Shown: positions 8,914-20,228, counted from the stretch's first letter. The stretch: 64,000 nt of DNA from Agrobacterium tumefaciens (GCF_005221385.1 NZ_CP039903.1:248001-312000), one strand, 5' to 3'. Made by a program: numbers and translations. Notes: generated by a model not told the origin, from the sequence alone.

Positions 8914-10278
8914 TTAAGAAAGCCCGCCCAGAACCGTCTGCTTCAGCTTCACTTCAGGCACTTCCGTGAACGCAAGATCGCTGCGGCCGAAATAGGATTT
9001 CTGGTTGGTGGCCGACCAGTCGTTGCAGACGAGCTTGTAACGTTGTTTCGTTTCCGGCTTCTCCGGCATGGCGTAGAGATAATCGCCGGTGCGCGCAGCA
9101 AGCGGAATGTCGCCGTCCTGGTTGCAACGTTCAAGGATCTGGGCAAGCGCTTCGCCATCCACTTCCGTCACCATCAGTTTGCCGTCGAAACGCAGCGAGG
9201 CGTTGAAATCATAGCGGCGAATATCGCCCTGCGGCAGACCGGCGCCGAGCGAAGTATGGCCGATGAAACCGACATCCGCGCCGGTTTTCGCAGCGATAAG
9301 CTGCGCCACATGGCGTCCGGCCTCATCGACAGTCATTGCCTTGGCGGATTTGCCGACAACCGCCCGTTCTTCCGCCGTCAGGTGCTTTTCGAGCGTCTGC
9401 TCGATCAGGCTCTTGAGGGCCAGGGAGGCGGGAGCGCCGCTATCGACCGCGACCGTTTCGATGGCCGGAGCCTTGCCGGGAGCGGAGATCGTTGCCACCG
9501 TCATGGAGGTGCACCATGAGCCGGTATGGACATAACGCGTGGCGCCCTGTTCATGCACGAAGTTCAGGTGATCGTGACCGCCGACCAGCAGCGTACCATC
9601 CGGTAGCAGCGACAGGATATCGCGGTCGGCAACGACGCCGGCATGGCTCAAGACGATGTTGATAGCGCCCGACTTAACGATGCCAGGCAGATTGGCCTTG
9701 GCCCATTCGACCGGCTGCGGAATGTCGAGCATCTCGCGCGTCGCCTTCGGATAGGTATTGATCGCATTGGTGGCGAGACCCACCACGATGACCTGCCGCC
9801 CACCGACGCTCACCTCGGCACGATCAGGCGCATAGGGCTTTCCACTGCGCTTATCGTTGATGTTGGACAGCACGGTGATGCCGAGTGCCTGGGCGCGGCT
9901 GACGAAATTGGCAAGATCATTGTCGATATCGGGCTCATGATTGCCGATATTGATGACGGTGGGGGCGAGCTTGGCGAGTGCAGCGAGGAACGTCCACTCG
10001 ATTTCGCCGGCCGAACGTGTGGCCACCGCGTTACCGAGTTCGAACAGGTCGCCATTCAGCAGGATGATATGAGGCGTCTTGTCGGCAGCGATGCGCATTT
10101 CGATGGCCGCGAGAAGCTGGCCGATGCGCTCATAGGCCGAATGCAGGTCGGAGATCACGATCGCACGCAGCGCGACATCCTGCGCCGTCGCTGGCGTGGC
10201 CAAGGCAATCAGCGGCAGCACGGCTGTGCCAGCCATAAGCTTCAGCACATCGCGGCGTTTGCTTGAGAAAATCGTCAT
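8914..10278 (-). CDS. Tat-exported metallophosphoesterase / 5'-nucleotidase family protein
   Basis: 454 residues. An N-terminal twin-arginine-like signal (SSKRRDVLKLMAG, cleavage after TPATAQ) indicates export. The calcineurin-like metal-binding motifs follow in order: SDLHS, NGDLFE, GNHEPD, LSHAG and GGHDHLN, then a 5'-nucleotidase C-terminal domain from about residue 280. This is the UshA/5'-nucleotidase layout; it probably hydrolyses phosphate from nucleotides or related esters in the periplasm. ATG 10278 was preferred over upstream in-frame codons because the signal peptide starts there. The substrate cannot be told from sequence. Confidence 0.82.
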   Translation of the reverse strand: MTIFSSKRRDVLKLMAGTAVLPLIALATPATAQDVALRAIVISDLHSAYERIGQLLAAIEMRIAADKTPHIILLNGDLFELGNAVATRSAGEIEWTFLAALAKLAPTVINIGNHEPDIDNDLANFVSRAQALGITVLSNINDKRSGKPYAPDRAEVSVGGRQVIVVGLATNAINTYPKATREMLDIPQPVEWAKANLPGIVKSGAINIVLSHAGVVADRDILSLLPDGTLLVGGHDHLNFVHEQGATRYVHTGSWCTSMTVATISAPGKAPAIETVAVDSGAPASLALKSLIEQTLEKHLTAEERAVVGKSAKAMTVDEAGRHVAQLIAAKTGADVGFIGHTSLGAGLPQGDIRRYDFNASLRFDGKLMVTEVDGEALAQILERCNQDGDIPLAARTGDYLYAMPEKPETKQRYKLVCNDWSATNQKSYFGRSDLAFTEVPEVKLKQTVLGGLS

Positions 10279-10495
10279 GTCTGGTCCCATCATCCGAAAC
10301 TGCACCGTCGTCCCACGGTTGCTCGAGAAGGCCCTATAGGGCGATCATCACAGCCGCATGACAAGTGTGACTTTTAAGAAATGGGAAATAAAGCGGTTTC
10401 TGTGCCGGATTATCAGAGGCGGGAAAGCGCAGTCGAACGATACCGCAAAGCAGGGTTGAGAGGCGAAAACCACATCGGCCTTCGCCCTCCAAAAA

Positions 10496-12316
<1,821 letters not shown>

Positions 12317-12442
12317 GGGCGTTCATCCTGTTCGTTGGTCGGCAACCGGCGTTCCGGGAGGTGAACGGCCGGTTGTCGTGTTTCTGTCTTCATGTCTTCG
12401 GGGCGCTTGTCGCCGGGCCGCGCGTGCGGCGGTACTTTCGGC

Positions 12443-13141
12443 TTACGGCGCCCAGTATATATCCACGGGCGTTTCTGCCCGGTTCAGCACGGCGCGAACA
12501 GGCATTTCGTCCTCATCCTCACCCGATTGGGCTTTTTCAAGCGTCGCCTTCTTGGCTGCACCTTCAATGTGCAGCACCAGAAAATCGGCGTCATGCAGGC
12601 TGGAGAAATTGAAGGTCAACCGCTCCTCTCCCGCATTCTCCGCCGCCATGGTCAAGACGCCGCGTGGCTCATCAAGGTCCAGCGCCTCATAGAGATTGTC
12701 GCCACCGGGGAAGAACGATGCCGTATGGCCATCCGTTCCCATGCCCAGAATGACGACATCGAAAGGATCGCAGATCGCTTCGGTCTTGACGGTTGCGAGC
12801 GTCGCCGCATCCTCCGGCGAGGCCGCCGACTGGAAAAGCGGCACGAAATAGGCCGCTTTCGCCTTGTCCTGCAACAGGTTCTCGGCAACCAGGCGATGGT
12901 TCGAGCGGTCGCTTTCCGGCGGCACGAAGCGTTCGTCCACCAGCGTCACGCTGATATTGGGCCAGTCGAGATCGTGTTTGGAAAGCGCCTGGAAAAACAG
13001 CTTGGGCGTAGAGCCGCCGGAAACGGCGATGCTCGCCGTGCCGCGCTCCTGCGTTGCGGCCGAAAGGCGACTGGCAACTTCTGTCGCCAGCGTGGAGGCC
13101 AGGTCGGCGGCGCTGTCGAAGACATGCAATGTCTCACTCAT
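12443..13141 (-). CDS. pgl: 6-phosphogluconolactonase
   Basis: 232 residues, DevB/SOL type. Motifs: SGGSTPKLFF near residue 45, TLVDERFVPP, and GMGTDGHTASFFPG near residue 140, which hold the active-site residues. It hydrolyses the lactone produced by Zwf. The open frame extends to 13294 but overlaps zwf; candidates are ATG 13150 (GGAG 7 bases upstream) and ATG 13141 (GAGG 9 bases upstream). I took 13141, which gives MSETLHVF. Either way it starts within 12 bases of the zwf stop, so the two are co-translated. Confidence 0.93.
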   Translation of the reverse strand: MSETLHVFDSAADLASTLATEVASRLSAATQERGTASIAVSGGSTPKLFFQALSKHDLDWPNISVTLVDERFVPPESDRSNHRLVAENLLQDKAKAAYFVPLFQSAASPEDAATLATVKTEAICDPFDVVILGMGTDGHTASFFPGGDNLYEALDLDEPRGVLTMAAENAGEERLTFNFSSLHDADFLVLHIEGAAKKATLEKAQSGEDEDEMPVRAVLNRAETPVDIYWAP

Positions 13142-13152
13142 CTCCGTCATCC

Positions 13153-14628
13153 TCAATCTCCATCGTGCCAGGTGCGGCCATCGCGCTCGATCAGCGCGAT
13201 CGAGCCGCTCGGACCCCAGGTGCCGGCGGTATAACCCTGCACGCCCTGCGCCAGATCTTCCCAGCTCTTGAGAATGGGGTCGATCCAGTCCCATGCGGCC
13301 TCGACCTCGTCGCGGCGCATGAACAGCGTCTGGTTGGAGCGGATGGTGTCCATCAGAAGCCGCTCATAGGCATCGGGGCTGCGCACGTTGAAGGCTTCGG
13401 CAAAGCTCATGTCCAGCGACACCTGACGCAGGCGCATGCCGCCCGGGCCGGGGTCCTTGATGAGCAGCGACTGCTTGACGCCTTCATCGGGCTGCAGGCG
13501 AATGACCAGCTTGTTGGCCTCGATCTTGCCGGCCGCATCGTCGAAGATCGAATGCGGGATCTGCTTGAAGGTGACGACGATTTCCGAAACGCGGGTCGCG
13601 AGGCGTTTGCCGGTGCGGATGTAGAAGGGAACGCCGGCCCAGCGCCAGTTGGCGATTTCAGCCTTGATGGCGACGAAGGTTTCGGTGTTGGAAACGCCGC
13701 CTTCCAGCTCTTCCAGATAACCCTTGACCGGGCCGCCCGCGGAAGCGCCGGCGCGGTACTGGCCGCGAACCGTCTGCTTTTCGACATTGCTGGTGTTGAT
13801 CGGCTTCAGAGAGCGCAGAACCTTGAGTTTTTCGTCACGCACGGCTTCCGCATTCATGGATGCGGGTGGCTCCATGGCCACGAGGCAAAGCAGCTGAAGG
13901 ATATGGTTCTGCACCATGTCGCGCAGCGCACCGGCCTTGTCGTAATAACCGGCGCGGCCTTCAAGGCCAACCGCTTCGGCAACCGTGATCTGCACGTGGT
14001 CGATATGGGCAGAATTCCACAGCGGCTCGTAAAGCGCGTTGGCGAAACGCAGCGCCATCAGGTTCTGCACCGTCTCCTTGCCGAGATAGTGGTCGATACG
14101 GAAGATCTGCTCTTCCTTGAAGACGTGGCCGATAGTGTCGTTCAGTTCCTGCGCGGAAGCGAGGTCACGGCCGATCGGTTTTTCAACGACGATGCGGGTC
14201 GAGCGGGTGATGAGCTTGTGCTCACGAATCTTGTCGGCGATATCGCCGAAAATGCCCGGGGCGACGGCCAGATAAAAGGCGCGTATGCGCTCCTTGCCCT
14301 CATCGAGCAGCTTCTTCAGCACGTCCCAGCCATTGCTGCCCTTGGCATCAACAGGCACGTAGAAAAGCCGGTTGAGGAACAGCGTGACCTGCGCGTCGTC
14401 ATATTCGCCGGCCTTCAGGTGCTCCTTCAGCGCGTCCTGCGCGAATTTGCGATATTCCTCATGGGTCATGACCGAACGCGACGCACCGATGATGCGGGTC
14501 GGCTCCGTGAACTGGCCTTCGACCTGCCGGTGATAAAGGGCCGGCAGAAGCTTGCGCTCGGCAAGATCGCCCGTGCCGCCGAAAACGACACAATCAAAAG
14601 GTTCAACAGGAATGATCTGACTGCTCAT
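13153..14628 (-). CDS. zwf: Glucose-6-phosphate 1-dehydrogenase
   Basis: 491 residues. NADP-binding VVFGGTGDLAERKLLPAL at the N-terminus, the catalytic RIDHYLGKETVQN near residue 175, and the usual C-terminal domain. It oxidises glucose 6-phosphate to 6-phosphogluconolactone and supplies NADPH. ATG 14628 (MSSQIIPVEP) fits the family length; an upstream in-frame ATG at 14664 would add 12 residues. It heads zwf-pgl-edd, the standard rhizobial order. I saw no clear HexR-type palindrome upstream. Confidence 0.95.
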   Translation of the reverse strand: MSSQIIPVEPFDCVVFGGTGDLAERKLLPALYHRQVEGQFTEPTRIIGASRSVMTHEEYRKFAQDALKEHLKAGEYDDAQVTLFLNRLFYVPVDAKGSNGWDVLKKLLDEGKERIRAFYLAVAPGIFGDIADKIREHKLITRSTRIVVEKPIGRDLASAQELNDTIGHVFKEEQIFRIDHYLGKETVQNLMALRFANALYEPLWNSAHIDHVQITVAEAVGLEGRAGYYDKAGALRDMVQNHILQLLCLVAMEPPASMNAEAVRDEKLKVLRSLKPINTSNVEKQTVRGQYRAGASAGGPVKGYLEELEGGVSNTETFVAIKAEIANWRWAGVPFYIRTGKRLATRVSEIVVTFKQIPHSIFDDAAGKIEANKLVIRLQPDEGVKQSLLIKDPGPGGMRLRQVSLDMSFAEAFNVRSPDAYERLLMDTIRSNQTLFMRRDEVEAAWDWIDPILKSWEDLAQGVQGYTAGTWGPSGSIALIERDGRTWHDGD

Positions 14629-14764
14629 ATCGATTCTCTCGATCTTCAAGGGTTGGGGCATCAATAATCTAATCGATTTAAAAATGCCAGACTCAGTTAT
14701 GTGAAATTATGAATTTTGGCTTTGTTCGCCCGTTCTGTTTCGGTAACTGGCTGTAAACATTATC

Positions 14765-16051
14765 CTAAAACCTGTCTCGCAACGCGTACCAAGATAGCGC
14801 CAGGAAAAGCAGCGGCGCGCGCATTGAAGTTCCGCCGGGGAATGAGGGCACCTTCAGCCGCGCAAATGGTTCCAGCATGTCCTTTTTGCCGAGTATGAGA
14901 TCGGCATAGAGCTTGCCGCAATAATTCGACAGCATCACCCCATGACCGGAATAGCCGCCGATGGAGGTGACATCAGGCATGACTTCGCGCACGAACACCT
15001 GTCGCGGCAGGGTGATGCCGACGGAGCCGCCCCAGGAATGGGTGATGTCGATATTTTTCAGTGCGGGATAGATTTCCGCTATCTGCCGGCGGATATGGCT
15101 GGAAATGTCGCGCGGCGTATCGGCCGTATAGGCTTCACGTCCACCGAAAAGCAGCCGGTTGTCGGCCGTCTTGCGGAAATAGCGCACCACGAAACGCGAA
15201 TCCGCCACGGCTTCCCGGCCTGGAATGATGTCGGGAAACGCATCGAGCGGTGCGGTCGCGCCGATAAAGGAGCGGATCGGCATGATATGGGCGGCCGTTA
15301 TCGGCTCCAGATTGCCGATATAGGCATTGGTCGCGATCAGCACCTTTGTCGCCGTCAGATTGCCGGAGGGCGTTTCGATGATTGTCTTGCCGCCGGACTG
15401 GCGAATGGATTTTGCCGGCGTCATTTCGTGAATGCTGGCACCCGCAGCTTTCGCCGCCTTTGCCAGCCCGACCAAAAGCTTCAGCGGATGGATATGGCCG
15501 GTGCCGGTGTCGCGCGTGCCGCCGAAATAATGGGTGGAGCCGACGCGTTGACGCGCCTCGCCGCGTTCCATGTAGGAAATATGCGGATAGCCGTAGCGAT
15601 TGTTCATCGCATCGACGCTTTTGCGATAGTCGTCCTCGTAGGCCGCCTTGTGCGCCACATAAAGCTGTCCCGGCAGATACTCCATGTCTATGCCGCGATT
15701 GACGGCGAAGCTGCGCACGTAATTCTTGGCATCCTCGGCAATGTCGAACAGCAGCTTCGATTGCTCGAAGCCGATCTCATCTTCCATTTCGTCGGGAAAA
15801 GAGCGCTGGCCGGTGCCGAACTGGCCGCCATTACGGCCGGAAGCGCCATCGCCGAAACGATGCGCTTCGATGAGGGCGACCGAGACGCCGTTTTCGGCAA
15901 GGTTACAGGCAGCCTGAAGGCCGGTATAACCGCCGCCGATAATCGCGACATCCACTTCTCTCGACCCATCGAGAGCGGGATAGTCCGGCCGCTCACCGAC
16001 GGTTGCCTGATACCAGGAAATCCCCGGCGCAATCGGGCTTTGCCATGTCAT
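14765..16051 (-). CDS. FAD-dependent amine oxidase, DadA/PuuB-like (possible gamma-glutamylputrescine oxidase)
   Basis: 428 residues. FAD-binding VDVAIIGGGYTGLQAACNLAENG at about 33-55, the RNGGQFGTGQR loop typical of the PuuB/DadA group, and the C-terminal GYSGHGVMLSNYCGKLYAD. These enzymes oxidise amines or D-amino acids with FAD in the cytosol. The gene lies 12 bases downstream of a PuuA-like glutamine synthetase on the same strand, so a role in gamma-glutamyl polyamine breakdown is the best guess. The substrate is inferred. Confidence 0.78.
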   Translation of the reverse strand: MTWQSPIAPGISWYQATVGERPDYPALDGSREVDVAIIGGGYTGLQAACNLAENGVSVALIEAHRFGDGASGRNGGQFGTGQRSFPDEMEDEIGFEQSKLLFDIAEDAKNYVRSFAVNRGIDMEYLPGQLYVAHKAAYEDDYRKSVDAMNNRYGYPHISYMERGEARQRVGSTHYFGGTRDTGTGHIHPLKLLVGLAKAAKAAGASIHEMTPAKSIRQSGGKTIIETPSGNLTATKVLIATNAYIGNLEPITAAHIMPIRSFIGATAPLDAFPDIIPGREAVADSRFVVRYFRKTADNRLLFGGREAYTADTPRDISSHIRRQIAEIYPALKNIDITHSWGGSVGITLPRQVFVREVMPDVTSIGGYSGHGVMLSNYCGKLYADLILGKKDMLEPFARLKVPSFPGGTSMRAPLLFLALSWYALRDRF

Positions 16052-16063
16052 GCTTGGGGTTCC

Positions 16064-17455
16064 TCACACGTTGAGAAGCAGGAATTCCCGCTCCCAGGGG
16101 CTGATGACCTGCATGAAGGTCTCGAATTCCCCACGTTTCAGGCCGGCATAAAGGCCGACGAATTCATGGCCGAAAACCCGGTCGAACTGCTCTTCACCTT
16201 CCAGCAGCGCCACGGCTTCCAGAAGGCCACGCGGCAGGTCGATGGAGCCTTCATTGGCCGTCTCGGCGGTCGGTTCGGTCGGCTCGATATTGTTGACGAT
16301 GCCGAGCCAGCCGCAGCCGAGCGAAGCGGCAAGCGCGAGATAGGGATTGGCGTCGGAACTCGGCAGGCGGTTTTCGACGCGCCGCGCCTGCGGGCTGGAA
16401 ATCGGCACCCGGAAGGCGGTCGTGCGGTTGTCGTAACCCCAGGCATTGTTGACCGGGCAGGCCATATCAGGCGTCAGGCGGCGATAGGAATTCACATAGG
16501 GCGCCAGCATGACCAGCGCATTGGGCACATAACGCTGCATGCCGCCCACGAAGGAGAAGAACTCCTTGGAGGGGCCGCCATCCTTGTTCGAGAAAATATT
16601 GCGGCCGCTGTCGATCTCTACCACCGACTGGTGGATATGCATGGCCGAACCCGGCTGGCCCTGCATCGGCTTGGCCATGAAGGTGGCGTAGATGCCGTGC
16701 TTCAGCGCCGCCTCGCGGATGGTGCGCTTGAACAGGAACACCTGGTCGGCGAGCTGGATAGGGTCGCCATGCCGCAGGTTGATTTCCAGCTGCGCCGGGC
16801 CTTCCTCATGGATCAGCGTATCGATCTCGAGGCCCTGTTTTTCCGAGAAGTGATAGATGTCGTCGATCAGCTCGTCGAACTCGTTGATGCCGGCAATCGA
16901 ATAGCTCTGCCCGCCGACGATCGACCGGCCGGAACGGCCTTTCGGCGGATGCAGCGGATAATCCGGATCGTCGTTCATGGCGACGAGATAAAATTCGATT
17001 TCCGGCGCGACGACCGGCTTCCAGCCCTTTTCGGTATAGAGCGAAAGCACGTTCTTCAAAACGTTGCGCGGCGTATAGGGAACGAAATTGCCCTCGGCAT
17101 CCACGACGTCGCAGATCACCTGCGCGGTCGGGTCGCTCTCCCACGGCACGACGGACAAGGTGGAAAGATCAGGCACCAGCTTCAGGTCGCTGTCGCGTGG
17201 CTCATAGCGGAAATTCGCCGTCTCGTCAGGATATTCGCCTGATATCGTATGGCGATAGAGCGCGGATGGCAGGGCAAGCGATGTGTCGCCCGTGAACTTT
17301 GCTGTCGGCATCATCTTGCCGCGCGCAACGCCGGCAAGATCGGGCGTGATGCATTCTATGTCCTCGATCCCGCGCGCCCGCAGCCATTGCGCGGCTTCGC
17401 GCCAGGAGGAAACGCCACGGGTAGAGGAGAGGTCGAGGGGAGGTGTCTTTGCCAT
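16064..17455 (-). CDS. Glutamine synthetase family protein, PuuA-like (gamma-glutamylpolyamine synthetase)
   Basis: 463 residues. GS catalytic features: APEIEFYLV, EEGPAQLEINLRHGDP, GSAMHIHQSV, NRTTAFRVP and ENRLPSSDANPYLALAA. This is the GlnA-like type III/PuuA branch, which ligates glutamate to putrescine or another amine, not assimilatory GlnA. ATG 17455 (MAKTPPLD) was preferred; ATG 17500 would add 15 residues, and neither has a strong binding site. It is directly upstream of the FAD oxidase, giving a PuuA-PuuB pair, and potFGHI lies about 6 kb away. Confidence 0.82.
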   Translation of the reverse strand: MAKTPPLDLSSTRGVSSWREAAQWLRARGIEDIECITPDLAGVARGKMMPTAKFTGDTSLALPSALYRHTISGEYPDETANFRYEPRDSDLKLVPDLSTLSVVPWESDPTAQVICDVVDAEGNFVPYTPRNVLKNVLSLYTEKGWKPVVAPEIEFYLVAMNDDPDYPLHPPKGRSGRSIVGGQSYSIAGINEFDELIDDIYHFSEKQGLEIDTLIHEEGPAQLEINLRHGDPIQLADQVFLFKRTIREAALKHGIYATFMAKPMQGQPGSAMHIHQSVVEIDSGRNIFSNKDGGPSKEFFSFVGGMQRYVPNALVMLAPYVNSYRRLTPDMACPVNNAWGYDNRTTAFRVPISSPQARRVENRLPSSDANPYLALAASLGCGWLGIVNNIEPTEPTAETANEGSIDLPRGLLEAVALLEGEEQFDRVFGHEFVGLYAGLKRGEFETFMQVISPWEREFLLLNV

Positions 17456-17626
17456 GGTTGCCTGTTTCTTCGGGCGGAGCATGGTTTTCTTCGGGGGCAT
17501 GTATCACCGGGTCTGTGTTTCGACTGGCGCCATCATAACCGTAGTTTGGCAATTGGCGAGGGGGAAAGCGCCATTGACAAGCGCCAGTACTTCGAAAAGA
17601 GGAGAGGAAACGGATCGGATGGAATG

Positions 17627-18808
17627 ATGACAGAGAAATGTGACGTGCTGATTTTAGGGGCGGGCGCCGCCGGCATGATGTGCGCCATCCGCGCCGGCCA
17701 GCGCGGTCGCTCCGTCGTCATTCTCGACCATGCCAAGGCGCCGGGCGAGAAAATCCGTATCTCCGGAGGCGGACGCTGCAATTTCACCAATATCCATGCC
17801 GGGCCGAAGAACTATCTCTCCGCGAACACGCATTTCGCCAAATCCGCACTCGCCCGCTACACGCCGCGCGATTTCATTGCTCTGGTGGAAAAGCATCGCA
17901 TCGGCTGGCATGAAAAAACGCTCGGCCAGCTCTTTTGCGATGACAGCGCCAAGGACATCATCCGCATGCTGCTTGGCGAAATGCAGGCGGTGAATGCGAA
18001 GCTGCGGCTCGAAACGTCAGTCTCGGCGGTCGCTCACGATGGCGGGCGTTTTCGCGTGACCACGTCTGGCGGTGTCATCGAGACCGAAAGCCTTGTCGTG
18101 GCGACAGGGGCTAAGTCGATCCCGAAAATGGGCGCGACCGGTTTTGCCTACCAGATCGCCGAGCAATTCGGCCTGCCGCTCATCGAGACGCGCCCGGGAC
18201 TCGTGCCGCTGACGCTCGATCCTGCCGCGCTGGAAAAGCTGAGCCCGCTTGCCGGTGTCGCGGTTCCAGCCGAGGTTTCTCACGGCAAGACCTCATTTGA
18301 AGAGGCGCTGCTCTTCACGCATCGCGGTTTGAGCGGTCCCTCCATCCTGCAAATCTCCTCCTACTGGCGTGAAGGCGACGCCATCCGCCTGAAGCTCGAA
18401 CCGGGCCGCGATATTGCCGCGCTGCTGAAACAGGCGAAACAGAAGAACGGCCGCCAGTCGCCCCAGACCGCTTTGTCGGAAATCCTGCCGAAACGGCTCG
18501 CCCAGCACGTCGTCGAACAATCTGGCCTCACCGGCCATCTGGCCGATATGTCCGACAAGGCTTTGGCGAAGCTGGCGGACGAGGTGCAGGACTGGCAGAT
18601 CAAGCCCGCCGGTTCGGAAGGTTATCGCACGGCGGAAGTCACGCTTGGCGGCGTGGATACGACGGGCCTCGATTCCCGCAGCATGGCGGCGAAATCCGTA
18701 CCCGGGCTTTATTTCATCGGCGAATGCGTGGACGTCACCGGCTGGCTCGGCGGTTATAACTTCCAGTGGGCTTGGGCCTCAGGGCAGGCGGCAGGCGAAT
18801 TTGCGTGA
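17627..18808 (+). CDS. HI0933/BaiN-family flavoprotein
   Basis: 393 residues. N-terminal FAD-binding CDVLILGAGAAGMMCAIRAG, then GEKIRISGGGRCNFTN, the hallmark of this family, and a C-terminal GLYFIGECVDVTGWLGGYN that closes the FAD site. Members are cytosolic NAD(P)/FAD oxidoreductases of mostly unknown physiological substrate (BaiN acts on bile acids in gut bacteria). The open frame extends upstream to 17249 but overlaps the divergent glutamine synthetase; MTEKCDVLI is the natural start, with another ATG three bases earlier. It stands alone. Confidence 0.85.
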   Translation: MTEKCDVLILGAGAAGMMCAIRAGQRGRSVVILDHAKAPGEKIRISGGGRCNFTNIHAGPKNYLSANTHFAKSALARYTPRDFIALVEKHRIGWHEKTLGQLFCDDSAKDIIRMLLGEMQAVNAKLRLETSVSAVAHDGGRFRVTTSGGVIETESLVVATGAKSIPKMGATGFAYQIAEQFGLPLIETRPGLVPLTLDPAALEKLSPLAGVAVPAEVSHGKTSFEEALLFTHRGLSGPSILQISSYWREGDAIRLKLEPGRDIAALLKQAKQKNGRQSPQTALSEILPKRLAQHVVEQSGLTGHLADMSDKALAKLADEVQDWQIKPAGSEGYRTAEVTLGGVDTTGLDSRSMAAKSVPGLYFIGECVDVTGWLGGYNFQWAWASGQAAGEFA

Positions 18809-18819
18809 AACCGCCTGTC

Positions 18820-18835
18820 TTAACACCTTGTTAAC
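18820..18835 (+). promoter_or_regulatory. CtrA-type box
   Basis: TTAACACCTTGTTAAC matches the alphaproteobacterial CtrA pattern TTAA-N7-TTAAC exactly. It lies 11 bases after the flavoprotein stop and 129 bases upstream of the small membrane ORF at 18964. Confidence 0.45.
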
Positions 18836-18918
18836 GGGCGCGGAGTCATCCTGACCGAATGCCAGCAAAGCCGGATCGCATTGCGCTCCCGCTGCACATG
18901 ATGTCCTGCTGGAGGCTC

Positions 18919-19266
18919 TTAACAGGGCATGGGTCGGTTGAGTTTTTCGTCAGGAACCCGCGCATGAACAGATCTGCACATCGCACCCCTCGCGCCATTG
19001 CCATCGCCCGCACTGACAACGAGAGCCGGCGGCTGGCCTTTCGCCTGAGCCTTATCGCAGCCGGTGCTCTCGCGGCCCTGATCGCTCTCTTTTACTGATC
19101 GGCGGCTCTTCGCCTTCATCAAGCCGATGAGCGCGCTGAAAAGCCGCCACGCGCGCGATGCCTCGGCCATATCAGTATAAAATTTCTCTTCCTGCAGAAT
19201 GGCCTCGCGCCGGGTGCGCGGCTGCTGGTTTTCGATGATGACCCGGGCTGCAAAAATCGCGTGCAT
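18919..19266 (-). CDS. Small hypothetical protein, divergent from LysR gene
   Basis: 115 residues from ATG 19266, which has GAGGAGAG seven bases upstream, a very good binding site. Residues 1-60 look like a real protein with an amphipathic helix (REAILQEEKFYTDMAEASRAW), but the second half (after about residue 60) is low-quality sequence that lies antisense to the small ORF at 18964-19098. It is divergent from the LysR gene with an 86-base gap, so it may be that regulator's target. I do not recognise a family. The 3' end may be mis-set if a frameshift is present. Confidence 0.45.
   Translation of the reverse strand: MHAIFAARVIIENQQPRTRREAILQEEKFYTDMAEASRAWRLFSALIGLMKAKSRRSVKESDQGRESTGCDKAQAKGQPPALVVSAGDGNGARGAMCRSVHARVPDEKLNRPMPC
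18964..19098 (+). CDS. Small single-span membrane protein
   Basis: 44 residues: a basic N-terminus (MNRSAHRTPRAIAIAR) and a C-terminal membrane segment LSLIAAGALAALIALFY. AGGA lies 8 bases before the ATG and third positions are mostly G/C, as in neighbouring genes. An in-frame ATG at 18859 would give 79 residues, but the added part looks non-coding. It is fully antisense to the minus-strand ORF at 18919-19266, so at most one of the two may be real. No family recognised. Confidence 0.4.
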   Translation: MNRSAHRTPRAIAIARTDNESRRLAFRLSLIAAGALAALIALFY

Positions 19267-19351
19267 GTCACTCTCCTCGTAATGCGGAGGGCCATAGTGC
19301 ACGCCGTTTTTTGATTTATCTGCCCAAGAAAATGCGCTACGTTTTTCATCA

Positions 19352-20224
19352 ATGAAAAACGTCACCTGGGATTCCTATCAGCTTTTCCTCGATGTGTCAC
19401 GCAGCGGCGGCCTGACGGGCGCCGCTGCGCTGACGGGTTTGAGCCCGGCAACTGTCGGGCGGCGCATGGTCGAACTGGAGGAGCGCATTGGCAAGGCCCT
19501 GTTCCAGCGCAGCCAGACGGGATACGCGCTGACGGCGGATGGCCGCGCTTTGTTCGACCGGCTTCAGGCAATGGAAAATGCGGCAAAGGATGTTGAAGGA
19601 TGGCAGAAGGCGTCATCGGCCTCTTCCGTTGTGCGCATTGCCGTCGGCACCTGGAACGCCTGGCTGCTGACCGGGAATTTTTCCGCCATCTGTACCGACC
19701 GCGATGATTTCCGCATCGATCTTTTCATCGCCGAACAGAGGGCGTCTCTTGCCCATCGCGAAAACGACATCGGTATCCGCGCTTTCGAGCCGCAGGAAAA
19801 GAACCTCGCCGCCATCAAGACGGGGGAGGTAGCCTATGCGCCCTACAGGTTGCGCAATGCTGCTGCATCGGTTGCCGACCGCTGGCTGGCGGTGGCGGAG
19901 GAAAACGCCATTTCAACCTATCTGCGCTGGCCGCATGAGAACCGCCGCAATGATATCGCGGTAACCGTGAACCGGCCGACGGCGCTTCTCGACCTTGTGC
20001 TGGCGGGGGCAGGCGTTGCCGTGCTTCCATGCTTCGTGGGCGATGCGGATGCCCGGCTTGCTCGGGAAGGTGACGAGATGGAAACCCTTCGCCACAATCA
20101 ATGGATCGTCATGAACAATGACGATCGCCACCGCCGCGATATACGGACGGTGGCGGACCGGATGACCCGTCTGATCAAGGGACATTCCGATTTATATGCC
20201 GGGCGCAAGAGCCGCCCGGCGTGA
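19352..20224 (+). CDS. LysR-family transcriptional regulator
   Basis: 290 residues. N-terminal winged helix-turn-helix (WDSYQLFLDVSRSGGLTGAAAL..LSPATVGRRM) and a LysR substrate-binding domain from about residue 90. The sequence around the recognition helix (PATVGRRMVELEERIG) is of the branch that often controls a neighbouring divergent gene, here the small ORF at 19266. The inducer is unknown. Confidence 0.86.
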   Translation: MKNVTWDSYQLFLDVSRSGGLTGAAALTGLSPATVGRRMVELEERIGKALFQRSQTGYALTADGRALFDRLQAMENAAKDVEGWQKASSASSVVRIAVGTWNAWLLTGNFSAICTDRDDFRIDLFIAEQRASLAHRENDIGIRAFEPQEKNLAAIKTGEVAYAPYRLRNAAASVADRWLAVAEENAISTYLRWPHENRRNDIAVTVNRPTALLDLVLAGAGVAVLPCFVGDADARLAREGDEMETLRHNQWIVMNNDDRHRRDIRTVADRMTRLIKGHSDLYAGRKSRPA

Positions 20225-20228
20225 GAGA

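Noticed and set aside
13054..14667. 537-codon plus-strand frame over zwf
   Set aside because: It mirrors the GC-skewed codons of zwf on the other strand; no family resemblance.
14942..17242. 766-codon plus-strand frame across the oxidase and glutamine synthetase genes
   Set aside because: It runs antisense over two well-recognised genes and looks like shadow sequence of high-GC DNA.
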